Positions 35,184 through 44,123 of a stretch of 64,000 nt of DNA are shown here, in pieces. Source of the stretch: Flavobacterium sp. CG_23.5 (GTDB lineage: Bacteria > Bacteroidota > Bacteroidia > Flavobacteriales > Flavobacteriaceae); NCBI RefSeq assembly GCF_017875765.1, contig NZ_JAGGNA010000001.1, positions 519,001-583,000 of the forward strand, in the 5' to 3' direction. Made by a program: the position numbers and the translations under genes. The notes beneath the pieces were generated by a model. That model saw nothing but the letters and a program-made list of their open reading frames with translations, was not told where the DNA came from and made no database searches. Position 1 is the stretch's first letter; every line of letters starts with the position of its first letter.

Positions 35184-36728
35184 TTAATCTTCGTCCGGTT
35201 CATTCATTATCTTTTCACGATATTTTTTCCCGGTTAACAATATTAGTTTCAATTTGTAATCGTCAACAAGCCACTCGCGGTAATTTTTACTGCATTGACT
35301 CAAACATTTTGAATAGCGTTTGATACGACAATCGATATCGTCTTCTAACAGTTTTCCTAATGCTTTAGCTTCCTGTAAAGTCTCTGAATTGTCAACACAC
35401 ATGGCAGCGTGTTGCTCCAACGATTTATCGAGTACTTCTTTTGAACGTAAATTTAATGCAATGATTTGCTTGTGTTCCTCATCAACATCAAAAGTTACCA
35501 CTTCGGTTTTGCTGAATTTAGCGCGTAATTCCGGCGGCATGGAATATTTGAAATACAATTCGATTTCCGTATCATCACGTAAATTTTCCAGATAAAACTC
35601 CGGTGATTTAAAAATATGTTGCCAGTTTACCGGTTCACTCCACAACCCAAATCGGGCTGCATTATTCCCTAAATCGATCACATTAAATACATCTTTATTA
35701 GGCAGTTTTCTAGAACCCCGACCAATCATTTGATAGTAAAGTGTCAAAGATTTTGTCGCGCGATTCAAAATAATGGTCTCTACTGTAGGTTCATCAAAAC
35801 CTGTGGTAAGGATTCCAACGGAGGTTAAAATGGCATCCGGTGTGTGCTTGAACCAATGTAAAATATCTTTTCGTTCCTCGTTATTGCTGGTGTTGTCCAA
35901 ATGGCGGATTTCGTAACCTGCTTCTCTAAAAGTTTCATAAACATACAAAGAGGTATTGATACCATTGTTGAAAATCAAGGTTTTCTTTCCCAAAGATTTC
36001 TCGGTGTAGGCATGCAATAATTTTTCTTGCATGGCCATATTTGTGTATAAATCATCCGATGATTTTACGGTGTAATCTCCATTTATACCTACTTTCAACG
36101 AGGTCAATCCCACGTCATAACTATAGGTGATTGCTTTTGCCAAAAAGCCTTTATCAATCAATGAACTAATGGTATCTCCTACAATTAATTCATCATAACT
36201 TTCATGCATTGGCAACTTAATATTCGAACTCAAAGGTGTTGCTGTAACTCCTAATATAAAAGCATTTTTAAAAGAGCTTAATAATTTACGGAAGGAATTG
36301 TAATGCGCCTCATCAATAATTACTAAACCAATATTATCCAAATGTAGTTTTTCATCATTGATACGGTTTTTCAAAGTCTCTACCATGGCCACAAAACAAG
36401 AATAATCGTTTTGGTCTGGAAGTTCTTTTACTTTGCTGTTGATGATTTTGTTTTTTACATCAAAACCCTTCAACATTTTTGAAGTTTGTTTGCAAAGTTC
36501 AATTCGGTGTGTTAAAACCACTACTTTTTTGTCGTGTTTAGACAAATAGCGACGCACGATTTCCGAAAAAACTACTGTCTTTCCGCCACCAGTGGGTAGT
36601 TGATATAACAAATGATGTTGACGAGGTCCATTATCGATACGTTCAAAGATGGCATCTATGTCTCCTTTTTGGTAGGCATAGAGTTCTTTTTTGTCTTCGA
36701 TTTCGATTTCTAAAGTGTTTTGCGACAT
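35184..36728 (-). CDS. DEAD/DEAH-box superfamily II helicase (SSL2-like)
   Basis: A 514-aa helicase. AYQKGDIDAIFERI opens the fold, LPTGGGKTVVFSE is Walker A (about residues 44-56), VIIDEAHYNSF is the DEAH box and LGVTATPLSS is motif III. The second RecA domain has ILTTGFDEPTVETIIL and YYQMIGRGSRKLP (motif VI). The C-terminal 100 residues are specific to this group. It resembles type-III-restriction/XPB-like DNA translocases without a nuclease domain. A DNA-repair role is plausible but not shown. No partner gene is evident. Confidence 0.88.
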   Translation of the reverse strand: MSQNTLEIEIEDKKELYAYQKGDIDAIFERIDNGPRQHHLLYQLPTGGGKTVVFSEIVRRYLSKHDKKVVVLTHRIELCKQTSKMLKGFDVKNKIINSKVKELPDQNDYSCFVAMVETLKNRINDEKLHLDNIGLVIIDEAHYNSFRKLLSSFKNAFILGVTATPLSSNIKLPMHESYDELIVGDTISSLIDKGFLAKAITYSYDVGLTSLKVGINGDYTVKSSDDLYTNMAMQEKLLHAYTEKSLGKKTLIFNNGINTSLYVYETFREAGYEIRHLDNTSNNEERKDILHWFKHTPDAILTSVGILTTGFDEPTVETIILNRATKSLTLYYQMIGRGSRKLPNKDVFNVIDLGNNAARFGLWSEPVNWQHIFKSPEFYLENLRDDTEIELYFKYSMPPELRAKFSKTEVVTFDVDEEHKQIIALNLRSKEVLDKSLEQHAAMCVDNSETLQEAKALGKLLEDDIDCRIKRYSKCLSQCSKNYREWLVDDYKLKLILLTGKKYREKIMNEPDED

Positions 36729-36825
36729 TGCTTATTGTTGGATTTTTGCAAAAATACGCCTAAAAAACAGTTTTATTGTCAATTTTAATTAAAAATAAAG
36801 AGGAGTGATTAAATAAAATAGAATT

Positions 36826-36945
36826 ATGCAGCAGCTTAATAATCAAAAAAAGAAATTCTATGCTATTTTACCACCTAGAGACATAGAAAAGTGGCAAAAA
36901 AGGAGTTTTATTGAAAAATTAAAAGTCTATAGTTGTATGTGGTAA
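36826..36945 (+). CDS. Doubtful 39-aa basic peptide
   Basis: ATG at 36826 opens MQQLNNQKKKFYAILPPRDI and continues to a TAA at 36943. The peptide is Lys-rich with two Pro and ends Cys-Met-Trp. An AGGAG lies 21 nt upstream, too far to help. I recognise no family. It may be chance or a decayed gene. Confidence 0.2.
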   Translation: MQQLNNQKKKFYAILPPRDIEKWQKRSFIEKLKVYSCMW

Positions 36946-37039
36946 AATTTTAAAATTTATTGACCAGCAAAACAGCTAAAAATATGTGCTTTACAACATT
37001 TAGCTTTATGTTCTGCAACTATTTTCTAGCACAAATTAG

Positions 37040-37072
37040 CACGAATTAATTTGTGAAAATTTGTAATTCGTG
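37040..37072. repeat. CACGAATTA hairpin downstream of DUF6155 gene
   Basis: CACGAATTA (37040-37048) pairs with TAATTCGTG (37064-37072). The flank carries CACAAATTAG-type units similar to those between hisB and hisC (55075-55230). It lies 24 bp after the DUF6155 stop and could serve as its terminator. Confidence 0.5.
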
Positions 37073-37095
37073 TTAAAATTTTAACAGTACAGACT

Positions 37096-37623
37096 TTAAT
37101 ACTCAAATCGCTCCACTACTGCATTAAATTCTGGTTCGATATGCCATTTTTGTTTAATTGTTTGATTGTGAATGGCTATTATTCTTGTTTTAAAATCGTT
37201 TAAAATTCCATTGGCAATCAAAAAAATCACCGCCTGTTCAAAGGAATTGAACATACTTTTGAAAAACAATTCTTGTTTTATAACATTCTCAGAGGAGAAG
37301 GTTTGGGCAATTTCAATATTGTAGAGCATTACATCGGCAATTATAAACGGATCGACTCCCAAAAGGATAAAATGCTTAATATATTTTTGAGCAACGGAAC
37401 GTCTCATTTTTGGTTTGCTGCGTCTTCCTGGTTTTTTTGCAGGATAATATTCATGTGAGATTTTCAGTTTGCATTCCTGCAATAGTGTTTCTTCCTTTGG
37501 ATTGAAAACAAAATTATAATACACTTTTACAGCGCTAAATTTTTCGTACAATTCGATAATTTGTTCTTCGAGTTGTTCTTTATTCAGTTCTGCCAGATAT
37601 TTTTTTAAATCGCGCTTGCTCAT
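37096..37623 (-). CDS. DUF6155 family protein
   Basis: The ATG at 37621-37623 (MSKRDLKKYLAELNKEQLEE) is preferred over an upstream TTG. About 175 aa, helical, with FVFNPKEETLLQECKLKISH and a basic PAKKPGRRSKPKMRRS stretch near residues 65-80, recognised as DUF6155. Basic residues suggest nucleic-acid binding, but no function is known. It is a single gene. Confidence 0.7.
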   Translation of the reverse strand: MSKRDLKKYLAELNKEQLEEQIIELYEKFSAVKVYYNFVFNPKEETLLQECKLKISHEYYPAKKPGRRSKPKMRRSVAQKYIKHFILLGVDPFIIADVMLYNIEIAQTFSSENVIKQELFFKSMFNSFEQAVIFLIANGILNDFKTRIIAIHNQTIKQKWHIEPEFNAVVERFEY

Positions 37624-37725
37624 TATCAAAGTTTAAGAATACAAAAGTAAATTACTTTAGGAATCAATAGATTAAAAATCAATGATAATACTTATTTTTG
37701 TCAATTATCAATCAAAATATAGTAA

Positions 37726-38010
37726 ATGCTCAAGATTTTCAAGATTACAGCAATTCTGGAAGGAATATCATACCTGGTTTTATTTTCGAATATGCTTTTC
37801 ATCAAGCCTACAAATCCAGTACTCTATAAAACATTGCTTTACCCTATTGGGATGAGTCATGGAATCCTATTTATTGGCTATATTGTATTGGCCATTTTAC
37901 TGAAAAAATCTCAAAAATGGGATCTTAAAAACTTTGGAATAATTTTAATTGCCTCTTTAATTCCTTTGGGTACTTTCTATGTGGACAAAAAATACCTGAA
38001 AAATGTATAA
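37726..38010 (+). CDS. DUF3817 domain membrane protein
   Basis: A 94-aa protein with three membrane helices and the family start FKITAILEGISYLVLF, followed by KTLLYPIGMSHGILFIGY. The end overlaps the MscS gene by 8 bp, so the two are cotranscribed. A TATTTTTG at 37693-37700 may be its promoter -7 element. DUF3817 proteins are of unknown function, sometimes linked to transporters. Confidence 0.85.
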   Translation: MLKIFKITAILEGISYLVLFSNMLFIKPTNPVLYKTLLYPIGMSHGILFIGYIVLAILLKKSQKWDLKNFGIILIASLIPLGTFYVDKKYLKNV

Positions 38011-39298
38011 ATTTATAGAGAAACTATTCACTTTTTTATATCCAATATTTAGGAAATGGGGATTAGGGAGCAGTATAGCTTCTTATCTGAGTTTGATTAT
38101 AAATATTGCTGTATTATGCTTACTGGCATTTACTATTTATGTAGTATTCAGACTTATTTTGGTAACGGTTATGGTTTTTATAGCCCAAAAAACTAAAACC
38201 AAATTTGATGATTTATTGGTTACCAATAAAACAGCCAAATACATTGCCCACTTGATTCCATTGCTATTTATTTACAAATCAGTACCCATAATTTTAGATC
38301 GCTATGAATATTGGGAAGGTGTTTTTGGGAAATTGGTGGGAATCTATATCGTCATATTGGTGCTTTGGATTATTCGCACCATTTTTAATGCTTTACGAGA
38401 TTATTTAAAACTAAAACCAAGATATAGCGACAAACCTATTGACAGTTTTATTCAGGTGATAATGATTATCCTATGGGTGGTTGGGATTACCGTGATTATT
38501 TCGAAATTATTTGATATTGATCAAAAAGAACTTTTAACTATTTTAGGAGCTGTTTCGGCGGTAATTATTTTAATTTTCAGAGATACTATTTTAGGGTTTG
38601 TTTCCAGCGTTCAAGTATCCATTAACGATATGGTTCGTATTGGGGATTGGATTACAATGGATAAATTTGGCGCCGATGGTGATGTAATCGAGATAAATCT
38701 AGCCACGGTAAAGGTTCGAAATTTTGACAATACCACGACCACTATTCCAACCTACAGTTTAAGTTCTGATTCTTTCCAAAACTGGCGCGGTATGCTCAAT
38801 TCCGATGGGCGAAGGATCAAAAGACACATTCTTATAAAAACGAGCAGCATCCGATTTCTAGAAGAAACCGAATTAAATGATTTGAAAAGAATCAATCTAA
38901 TCAGTGATTATATAGACACTCGAAAAGCTGAAATTGATGACTATAATTCAACTAATCAAATAGATAAATCGTTGGCGATTAATGGTAGAAATTTGACAAA
39001 TTTGGGTTTGTTTCGAAAATATATTACGGAATATCTTTTTAATTATCCAGAACTGAATCAAGATATGCTGATGCTTTGCCGCCAGTTGCAATCGACTTCA
39101 CATGGAGTTCCACTCGAAGTTTATGCTTTTTCTAAGGACAAAGGATTTGAAAATTACGAATATATAATGGCCGATGTTTTTGACCACATTATCGCATCAG
39201 TTCCATATTTTGATTTAGAAATTTTTGAATTGCCTTCAGAAGGTAGTTTCGTTGCTGATAATGAATTGCCAAAATTAAAAACAAAAAAAATAATATAA
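38003..39298 (+). CDS. MscS family mechanosensitive ion channel
   Basis: A 431-aa protein with about four N-terminal helices; the pore-lining helix and beta domain are seen in LLTILGAVSAVIILIFRDTI followed by LGFVSSVQVSINDMVRIGDW and ATVKVRNFDNTTTTIPTYSL. This is the YnaI/YbdG-like class rather than minimal MscS. It relieves osmotic downshock. It overlaps the DUF3817 gene and shares a TAATG junction with the next gene, forming a three-gene membrane operon. Confidence 0.9.
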   Translation: MYKFIEKLFTFLYPIFRKWGLGSSIASYLSLIINIAVLCLLAFTIYVVFRLILVTVMVFIAQKTKTKFDDLLVTNKTAKYIAHLIPLLFIYKSVPIILDRYEYWEGVFGKLVGIYIVILVLWIIRTIFNALRDYLKLKPRYSDKPIDSFIQVIMIILWVVGITVIISKLFDIDQKELLTILGAVSAVIILIFRDTILGFVSSVQVSINDMVRIGDWITMDKFGADGDVIEINLATVKVRNFDNTTTTIPTYSLSSDSFQNWRGMLNSDGRRIKRHILIKTSSIRFLEETELNDLKRINLISDYIDTRKAEIDDYNSTNQIDKSLAINGRNLTNLGLFRKYITEYLFNYPELNQDMLMLCRQLQSTSHGVPLEVYAFSKDKGFENYEYIMADVFDHIIASVPYFDLEIFELPSEGSFVADNELPKLKTKKII

Positions 39299-39537
39299 TG
39301 TCAGTAACAGATTGGATTGGATTTGTAGGGGTGACCATTCTTTTGGTTGCCTACTTTTTAAACTTAAATGACACCATAAAAAAAGAAAGTCTTACATATC
39401 TTTTTTTGAATTTTATAGGCGCCGGAATAGCTTGTTTTGCATCCGTTTTGCTAAGTTATTTACCTTTCATTATTTTGGAAGGCTCTTGGACATTAGTTTC
39501 CGCTTATGGGATATTTACCTATTTTCGAAAAAAATAA
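39298..39537 (+). CDS. CBU_0592-like small membrane protein
   Basis: A 79-aa protein with three hydrophobic helices and the conserved layout WIGFVGVTILLVAYFLNL, then SLTYLFLNFIGAGIACFAS, and a final SWTLVSAYGIF. The start overlaps the MscS stop by one base (TAATG), indicating translational coupling. The function is unknown. Confidence 0.75.
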   Translation: MSVTDWIGFVGVTILLVAYFLNLNDTIKKESLTYLFLNFIGAGIACFASVLLSYLPFIILEGSWTLVSAYGIFTYFRKK

Positions 39538-39540
39538 AAT

Positions 39541-39566
39541 ATAAAATGGCTTTTTTTCCATTTTAT
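39541..39566. terminator. Inverted repeat after the MscS operon
   Basis: ATAAAATGG (39541-39549) pairs with CCATTTTAT (39558-39566) around a T-rich loop. It lies 4 bp after the last stop of the operon. There is no T-tract beyond the stem, so it is a weak candidate. Confidence 0.4.
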
Positions 39567-39648
39567 GAAATCAAAACGAAAAATATTCTTTTCATAACAT
39601 AAAATCAAGTGGTTTCTATTTCTTTTTTTCATAATTTTAAAGAAAAAA

Positions 39649-40053
39649 ATGGACCAACGCGATACTTTTTTAAAACAATTCAGAGGACAAACTATCGGTA
39701 CTGTTACCTCTCAATCTTCATCTGATGAATCCTTTCAAAATGAAGTTCTTCGACCTATTTTAAAATTACAAAACGATTTGTTTGTAGCGTCGTTCATCAA
39801 TTATATCGACAAGAATAAAACTGATTTTTATTCGCAAACTACTGAAAAAAAATTGTCGATGATCGAAAACGCAATCCAAAAAGACATCAAATTCAGAAAT
39901 GCCTTGAAGGGAATGATTATCGGTTTATTTACTTCGAATGAATACGCTCAATACATTAAAAATTCTTCCAGCCTAAACAAAAGAATGATGACTATGCTTG
40001 TAGAAAGATTAAAAAGTCAAGTACAGTTATTTGAGGTAAATGCTGATTCATAA
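39649..40053 (+). CDS. Conserved hypothetical cytosolic protein (134 aa)
   Basis: A soluble helical protein beginning MDQRDTFLKQFRGQTIGTVT, with LRPILKLQNDLFVASFINYI and KFRNALKGMIIGLFTSNEY. Bacteroidota proteins of this kind are small conserved hypotheticals. No catalytic motif or domain is recognised. It is flanked by spacers on both sides and is likely monocistronic. Confidence 0.55.
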   Translation: MDQRDTFLKQFRGQTIGTVTSQSSSDESFQNEVLRPILKLQNDLFVASFINYIDKNKTDFYSQTTEKKLSMIENAIQKDIKFRNALKGMIIGLFTSNEYAQYIKNSSSLNKRMMTMLVERLKSQVQLFEVNADS

Positions 40054-40352
40054 TTCTTTAAAACAACCAACTATTTAAAAACTTTGTACCATATATTGGT
40101 AATTGATTGATGAATTTTTCGAGTAAATACTCGGTTTCTAGCCGCTTCCATCGTTAAATTAAAAAAAGTTGATGTATTAAAAACCATTTGTTTTTGATTA
40201 TAATTTAAAAAATATGGGCTAATTAATATAAAAATCACAATTTCATTCCTAGTTAATAATCTTTATTGCTTTTTGTGATAATTATTAGTTAAGCTTAATC
40301 AAATATCTTTTTTTGCTCGTTTTTTTTCATTATAATTGTTAAAAATAAAGCT
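40054..40352. other. 299-bp AT-rich spacer before the amidoligase locus
   Basis: It holds a small hairpin (CGAGTA 40120-40125 with TACTCG 40128-40133) and an AT-rich imperfect palindrome near 40250-40290. I see no coding frame and no exact TAnnTTTG element close to the esterase start. Confidence 0.4.
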
Positions 40353-41066
40353 ATGAAGGAAGAATATTTCAAATGGTATTCCCCCAATCTAAATAGAGAT
40401 ATCGAAATGTTGGTTTTTGGACATGCGGGATTTCCTGTAATTCTTTTTCCTACCTCTATGGGAAGTTATCATGAAAATAAGGACATGGGATTGATTGAAT
40501 CGGCCAAATGGTATATTGAGCAAGGTTTAATTCAGGTTTTTTGTCCTGACAGCATTGATAAAGACAGTTTTTACAATAAAAATATCCATCCTGTCCATCG
40601 TATAGAAAATCACGTTAAATATGACAAAATGATTTGTCATGAAATTGTCGAAAAAGTAAAAAACAGTACTGCTTCCGGCAAAGTGATTATGGCGGGTTGC
40701 AGCTTTGGTGGATATCATGCGGCTAATTTTGCTTTTCGTCATCCTGGATATGTGAGTCATCTGTTTTCTATGAGCGGCGCTTTTAACATTAAGAGTTTCA
40801 TGGATGGTTTTCATAACGACGATGTATTTTATAACAGTCCGGAAGATTATTTACACGGTCTTAATGATTCTGAATTGTGGAATATGGATATCGTTTTAGG
40901 AACTTCTAATTGGGATATTTGTTTCGATGCCAATCTAAAATTAAGCAAGGTTTTAAGCGAAAGAAACATCCATCACTGGCTGGATATTCGTCAGGATAAA
41001 AATCATGACTGGCCAATGTGGAAAGAAATGTTTCCGCACTATTTATCAAGAATTAAATTTTTTTAA
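40353..41066 (+). CDS. Esterase-family alpha/beta hydrolase of the amidoligase locus
   Basis: A 237-aa hydrolase of the putative-esterase group. The nucleophile elbow AGCSFGG places Ser117, and the catalytic His is in DKNHDWPMWKE near the C-terminus. There is no signal peptide, so it acts in the cytosol. It is followed by an ATP-grasp gene 49 bp downstream and then GCS2, amidotransferase and a second ATP-grasp-like gene on the same strand. In that setting it may release or trim a thioester or ester-linked peptide. Confidence 0.8.
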   Translation: MKEEYFKWYSPNLNRDIEMLVFGHAGFPVILFPTSMGSYHENKDMGLIESAKWYIEQGLIQVFCPDSIDKDSFYNKNIHPVHRIENHVKYDKMICHEIVEKVKNSTASGKVIMAGCSFGGYHAANFAFRHPGYVSHLFSMSGAFNIKSFMDGFHNDDVFYNSPEDYLHGLNDSELWNMDIVLGTSNWDICFDANLKLSKVLSERNIHHWLDIRQDKNHDWPMWKEMFPHYLSRIKFF

Positions 41067-41115
41067 AATAATATAATCAACACAATCAGGTATCAAGTAA
41101 TTAAAATAGAAAGAG

Positions 41116-42057
41116 ATGAAAAAAATTGGAATTTTATTTGGAATGGAAGATACATTTCCACAAGCGTTTATAGACAGAGTGAATTCGAAAAACGAAAAAG
41201 GAATTATTGCAGAAGCGGTTTCCATTGATAAAGTCGTTCAAAATCAAGGTGGTGAATATGCTGTAATTATCGATAGAATTTCACAAGATGTTCCTTTTTA
41301 TCGTGCTTATTTAAAAAATGCAGCTTTAACAGGAACAAATGTTATTAATAATCCTTTCTGGTGGAGTGCCGACGATAAATTTTTCAATAATGCGTTAGCA
41401 GATACTCTTGGAGTTCCATTACCCAATACCGTAATCCTACCTTCAGCGGAACATCCTACGGATACAACCGGAAAATCTTTCAGGAATTTAAAGTACCCGA
41501 TGTATTGGCAGGGAATTTTCGATTATATTGGTTTTCCAGCGTACATGAAACCGTATGCAGGTGGCGGTTGGAAAAATGTTTATCGTTTAGAAAATAAAGA
41601 AGAGTTTTGGGAGAAACATCAGGAAACAGGACAATTAGTGATGATGCTTCAGGAAGAAATTGTTTTCACGGAATATTTCAGAGTGTATTGTTTGGGATGT
41701 AAAGCAGTCCGAATCATGCAATATGAACCAAGAAACCCACATCATTTGCGTTATGTAATTGATGGACCGCCAACGGATAAAAAATTATTGGCAACGATAA
41801 AAGACTATACTTTAAGACTTTGTAAAGGATTGGGTTATGATTTTAATACAGTTGAATTTGCTGTAAGAGATGGAATCCCTTATGCTATTGATTTTGGAAA
41901 TCCGGCTCCAGATGCTGAATTAACATCAGTTGGTGCTGAAAATTTTGAATGGGTTGTTGAAGAAGCTTCAAAGATGGCAATCGCTGCCGCGAAAAAACAA
42001 AAACCTGGAAAAATGAATCTTACTTGGGGTACGTTTATTAAAGACGCTGCAAAATAG
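41116..42057 (+). CDS. ATP-grasp ligase (first of the locus)
   Basis: A 313-aa protein. MKKIGILFGMEDTFPQAFID opens the pre-ATP-grasp domain; FPAYMKPYAGGGWKNVYRLE supplies the Lys and Gly-rich loop that hold ATP, and FNTVEFAVRDGIPYAIDFGN contains the metal-binding Glu/Asn region. Enzymes of this type join an acyl-phosphate to an amine. It lies between an esterase and a GCS2 gene, all on the plus strand. The substrates are unknown. Confidence 0.82.
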   Translation: MKKIGILFGMEDTFPQAFIDRVNSKNEKGIIAEAVSIDKVVQNQGGEYAVIIDRISQDVPFYRAYLKNAALTGTNVINNPFWWSADDKFFNNALADTLGVPLPNTVILPSAEHPTDTTGKSFRNLKYPMYWQGIFDYIGFPAYMKPYAGGGWKNVYRLENKEEFWEKHQETGQLVMMLQEEIVFTEYFRVYCLGCKAVRIMQYEPRNPHHLRYVIDGPPTDKKLLATIKDYTLRLCKGLGYDFNTVEFAVRDGIPYAIDFGNPAPDAELTSVGAENFEWVVEEASKMAIAAAKKQKPGKMNLTWGTFIKDAAK

Positions 42058-42120
42058 TTTTCAGTCACAGTATTCAGTTAATAGACTGAAAACTGCGACT
42101 GCGACTGAACACTAAAAAAA
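42058..42120. repeat. CAGTCGCAGT-type dispersed repeat
   Basis: The spacer is built from TTCAGTCACAGT and ACTGAAAACTGCGACTGCG units; TTCAGT (42073-42078) pairs with ACTGAA (42085-42090). Related units occur at 8992-9006 between ilvN and ilvC. It separates the ATP-grasp gene and the GCS2 gene. Confidence 0.55.
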
Positions 42121-42125
42121 TAATT

Positions 42126-43235
42126 ATGTCAAAGAAATTACCAGTTTTTACGCTAGGTGTCGAAGAAGAATATCAAATTATTGATCCTGAAACAAGAGAT
42201 TTGCGGTCGCATTTGTCTAAAATTGTGGATGGTGCTAAAATAATATTAAACGAGCAGGTGAAGTCAGAAATGCACCAATCTGTGGTCGAAGTGGGAACCA
42301 ATATTTGTAAAAGTGTTGCTGAAGCTAAGTGTGAAATTAAATTTTTGAGGTCTAAAATTGTAGAATTAGCCGATAAACAAGATTTAATCGTTGGTGGTGC
42401 CGGAACGCATCCGTTTTCTAAATGGCAAGACCAGCCCATCACTGATGATCCCAGATACCACGATATTGTGAATGAATTGCAAGACGCAGCGCGATCCAAT
42501 TTAATTTTTGGGATGCATTGCCATGTAGGAATTGAAAATCGGGAAATTGGATTGCAATTGATGAATCAAGCGACCTACTTTTTGCCTCATATTTTTGCGC
42601 TTTCTACGAATTCTCCTTTTTGGGAAGGGCGCAAAACGGGTTATAAATCCTTTAGAACAAAGGTTTTTGATAAATTTCCAAGAACAGGATTACCGGAATA
42701 TTTCGATTCGGTTGCTGCGTATCAAAATTATTTGGATACGTTAGTTAAAACCAACTGTATAGATAATCCTAAAAAGATTTGGTGGGATTTACGTTTGCAT
42801 CCTTTTTACAATACGATTGAATTTAGGATTTGCGATATGTGTTTAACAGTGGATGAAACCATATGTATTGTGGCTATTATTCAAGCAATTGTGGCCAAAC
42901 TTTATAAACTTAACATGAATAATACTAGTTTTAATATTTATAGACTAGCCCTGATAAAAGAAAATAAATTTCGTGCAGCCCGTTACGGAATTGAAAATAA
43001 CATGATTGATTTTGGTTTGCAAAAAGAGGTGGAAACAAAGATACTAATTCTGGAACTCCTTGATTTCATTGATGATGTAGTCGATGAATTGGGAAGTCGA
43101 GACGATATTAATTATGTTCATGAGATTTTGAAAAACGGAACTGGAGCGGACAAACAGTTGGCTATTTTTGAAGAAACAGGTAATCTTTCTCGAGTGGTTG
43201 ATTTTATTACTGGTGAATTTACAAAAGGATTGTAA
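42126..43235 (+). CDS. Carboxylate-amine ligase, GCS2 / YbdK type
   Basis: A 369-aa glutamate-cysteine-ligase-fold enzyme. FTLGVEEEYQIIDPETRDL holds the conserved acidic GxEEE that binds ATP-Mg, HCHVGIENRE and WWDLRLHPFYNTIEFRICD the following catalytic regions. YbdK-type proteins form gamma-glutamyl or other amide bonds with weak or unknown substrate ranges. It is the central ligase of the locus, next to two ATP-grasp genes and an amidotransferase. Glutathione synthesis is not implied, since no gshB is adjacent. Confidence 0.88.
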   Translation: MSKKLPVFTLGVEEEYQIIDPETRDLRSHLSKIVDGAKIILNEQVKSEMHQSVVEVGTNICKSVAEAKCEIKFLRSKIVELADKQDLIVGGAGTHPFSKWQDQPITDDPRYHDIVNELQDAARSNLIFGMHCHVGIENREIGLQLMNQATYFLPHIFALSTNSPFWEGRKTGYKSFRTKVFDKFPRTGLPEYFDSVAAYQNYLDTLVKTNCIDNPKKIWWDLRLHPFYNTIEFRICDMCLTVDETICIVAIIQAIVAKLYKLNMNNTSFNIYRLALIKENKFRAARYGIENNMIDFGLQKEVETKILILELLDFIDDVVDELGSRDDINYVHEILKNGTGADKQLAIFEETGNLSRVVDFITGEFTKGL

Positions 43236-43277
43236 ATTAAAAATTACCTTTGCCGATTGATTTTTTAAAATAAACGT

Positions 43278-44108
43278 ATGTCCAATAGAATTATAAAGAT
43301 TGCCTTATTAGATATGTACAATGGTATGCCAAATCAGGGAATGCGTTGTATTATTGATGTCATTAACCGGTTTAGTCCTGTTGTAAGTTTCGAAATATTT
43401 GATGTGCGCGTAAAGTGTGAATTACCTGAAATTAACAAGTTTGATATTTATATTTCCACTGGCGGTCCAGGAAATCCAATGGTAGGAGACGGAGAATGGG
43501 ATAAAAAGTATTACGAATTTATTGACTCCTTGACAAAGTGGAATAACGAAAATGCGATTAAAAAACATGTTTTGTTTATTTGTCATTCGTTTCAGATGGC
43601 TTGTCTGCATTTTGGATTGGCAACTGTAACCAAACGAAATGACACCTCTTTTGGCGTGATGACGATTCACAAAACAAAAGAAGGATTAACGGATCCCCTT
43701 TTTGAAGGATTGTCAGACCCTTTTTACGCCATTGATTCTCGCGATTATCAGGTTGTACAGCCTAAACTGAGTATTTTTACTAAAAAAGGAGCCAAAATTA
43801 TTTCTTTGGAAAAAATTAGAGATCACGTGCAATATGAACGTGCTATTATGGCCGTTCGTTTCACGGATTATTTTGTAGGCACGCAGTTTCATCCAGAAGC
43901 TGATCCAATAAGCTTTGTCTCGCATTTGAGAAATAAAGAAGCGAAAGAAAAAATCAAGACTATGAAAGGCAAAAAGAAGTTTAGAAACATGCTGGAAGAC
44001 TTGTTGGACGATGATAAAATATACAGAACCAATGAAACTTTAATTCCAAATTTCCTGCGAATTGCCATAAATGACTTGATGAAAACTAAAAAAATGTTAT
44101 CTAATTAG
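43278..44108 (+). CDS. Class I glutamine amidotransferase-like protein
   Basis: A 276-aa protein with an intact triad: Cys102 in LFICHSFQMACL, and His205 and Glu207 in GTQFHPEADP. STGGPGNPM matches the oxyanion-loop region. It lacks a synthetase domain, so it either feeds ammonia to one of the neighbouring ligases or acts as a hydrolase of gamma-glutamyl amides. It is 42 bp after the GCS2 gene. The C-terminus is a basic extension of about 60 residues. Confidence 0.85.
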   Translation: MSNRIIKIALLDMYNGMPNQGMRCIIDVINRFSPVVSFEIFDVRVKCELPEINKFDIYISTGGPGNPMVGDGEWDKKYYEFIDSLTKWNNENAIKKHVLFICHSFQMACLHFGLATVTKRNDTSFGVMTIHKTKEGLTDPLFEGLSDPFYAIDSRDYQVVQPKLSIFTKKGAKIISLEKIRDHVQYERAIMAVRFTDYFVGTQFHPEADPISFVSHLRNKEAKEKIKTMKGKKKFRNMLEDLLDDDKIYRTNETLIPNFLRIAINDLMKTKKMLSN

Positions 44109-44123
44109 TAAATTCTACAGTGT

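Larger units (their letters stand above)
36729..37095. other. 367-bp spacer with one short doubtful frame
   Basis: Between the helicase start and the DUF6155 stop, the only frame of note is a 39-codon plus-strand ORF (listed separately), and the only structure a hairpin at 37040-37072. The rest is AT-rich and featureless to me. Confidence 0.5.
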